From positions 1 through 5,668 of the forward strand of contig JADLDX010000863.1 in the NCBI GenBank assembly GCA_020846515.1: a stretch of DNA of 5,668 nt, written 5' to 3'. The notes below the pieces were generated by a model, which saw only the letters and a program-made list of their open reading frames with translations, was not told the DNA's origin and made no database searches. Positions 5,611 through 5,668 of the stretch are shown piece after piece (position 1 is the stretch's first letter; every line of letters starts with the position of its first letter). Made by a program: the position numbers and the translations under genes. The DNA comes from Pirellulaceae bacterium. GTDB taxonomy: Bacteria; Planctomycetota; Planctomycetia; Pirellulales; Pirellulaceae.

Positions 5611-5668
5611 TCGTAGCCACCCGTCGCCAGACGGTGGTCTCGTAGCCACCCGTCGCCAGACGGTGGAC
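5611..5668. repeat. Two tandem copies of a 29-bp palindromic repeat, running to the window edge
   Basis: Units at 5611-5639 and 5640-5668 are identical over their first 27 bases, beginning TCGTAGCCACCCGTC and continuing GCCAGACGGTGG. Within each unit CCACC-C-GTC and GACGGTGG pair around a GCCA loop with one bulged C, so each copy can fold as a hairpin on either strand. The near-identity points to recent duplication or active conversion. The array probably continues past the window. It lies 55 bp upstream of the DUF1559 start, so any promoter for that operon must lie in or between repeat and gene. I see no clear promoter consensus there. Confidence 0.9.

Overview
The window most likely comes from a planctomycete chromosome, probably of the Pirellula/Rhodopirellula type. 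The strongest sign is a DUF1559 pseudopilin-like protein with an N-terminal prepilin motif and a C-terminal H-X9-DG motif. This family is hugely expanded in Planctomycetota, and here it is followed at once by a small lipoprotein-like gene, a pairing typical of the phylum. The moderately high GC content, the short palindromic intergenic tandem repeats and the weak Shine-Dalgarno signals also fit.

Layout from left to right: (1) the 3' end of a topoisomerase I gene (topA, + strand), with four C-terminal repeats and a lysine/alanine tail; (2) a short hairpin, then three 32-bp tandem repeats, the last of which contains the stop codon of the next gene; (3) a group III 6-phosphofructokinase (- strand); (4) a divergent intergenic region of about 260 bp; (5) a ParA/Soj-like ATPase (+) and, 88 bp further on, a small 96-residue protein of unknown function with a strong ribosome binding site; (6) a convergent intergenic region of 120 bp with one hairpin for each incoming transcript; (7) a two-gene - strand operon made of the DUF1559 protein and, 3 bp after its stop, a small putative lipoprotein; (8) the operon's upstream region, with a 12-bp palindrome and two copies of a 29-bp hairpin-forming repeat that runs to the window edge.

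Functionally this is a mostly housekeeping stretch: DNA topology, glycolysis, a ParA-type positioning or partition ATPase, and a cell-envelope pair. No mobile element, CRISPR array, tRNA, rRNA or defence system was found. The points most worth a second look are the repeat array that supplies the pfk stop codon, the second repeat family at the right edge, the orphan ParA with its small unknown neighbour, the mixed ATP/PPi signature of the phosphofructokinase, and the processing sites of the DUF1559/lipoprotein pair.
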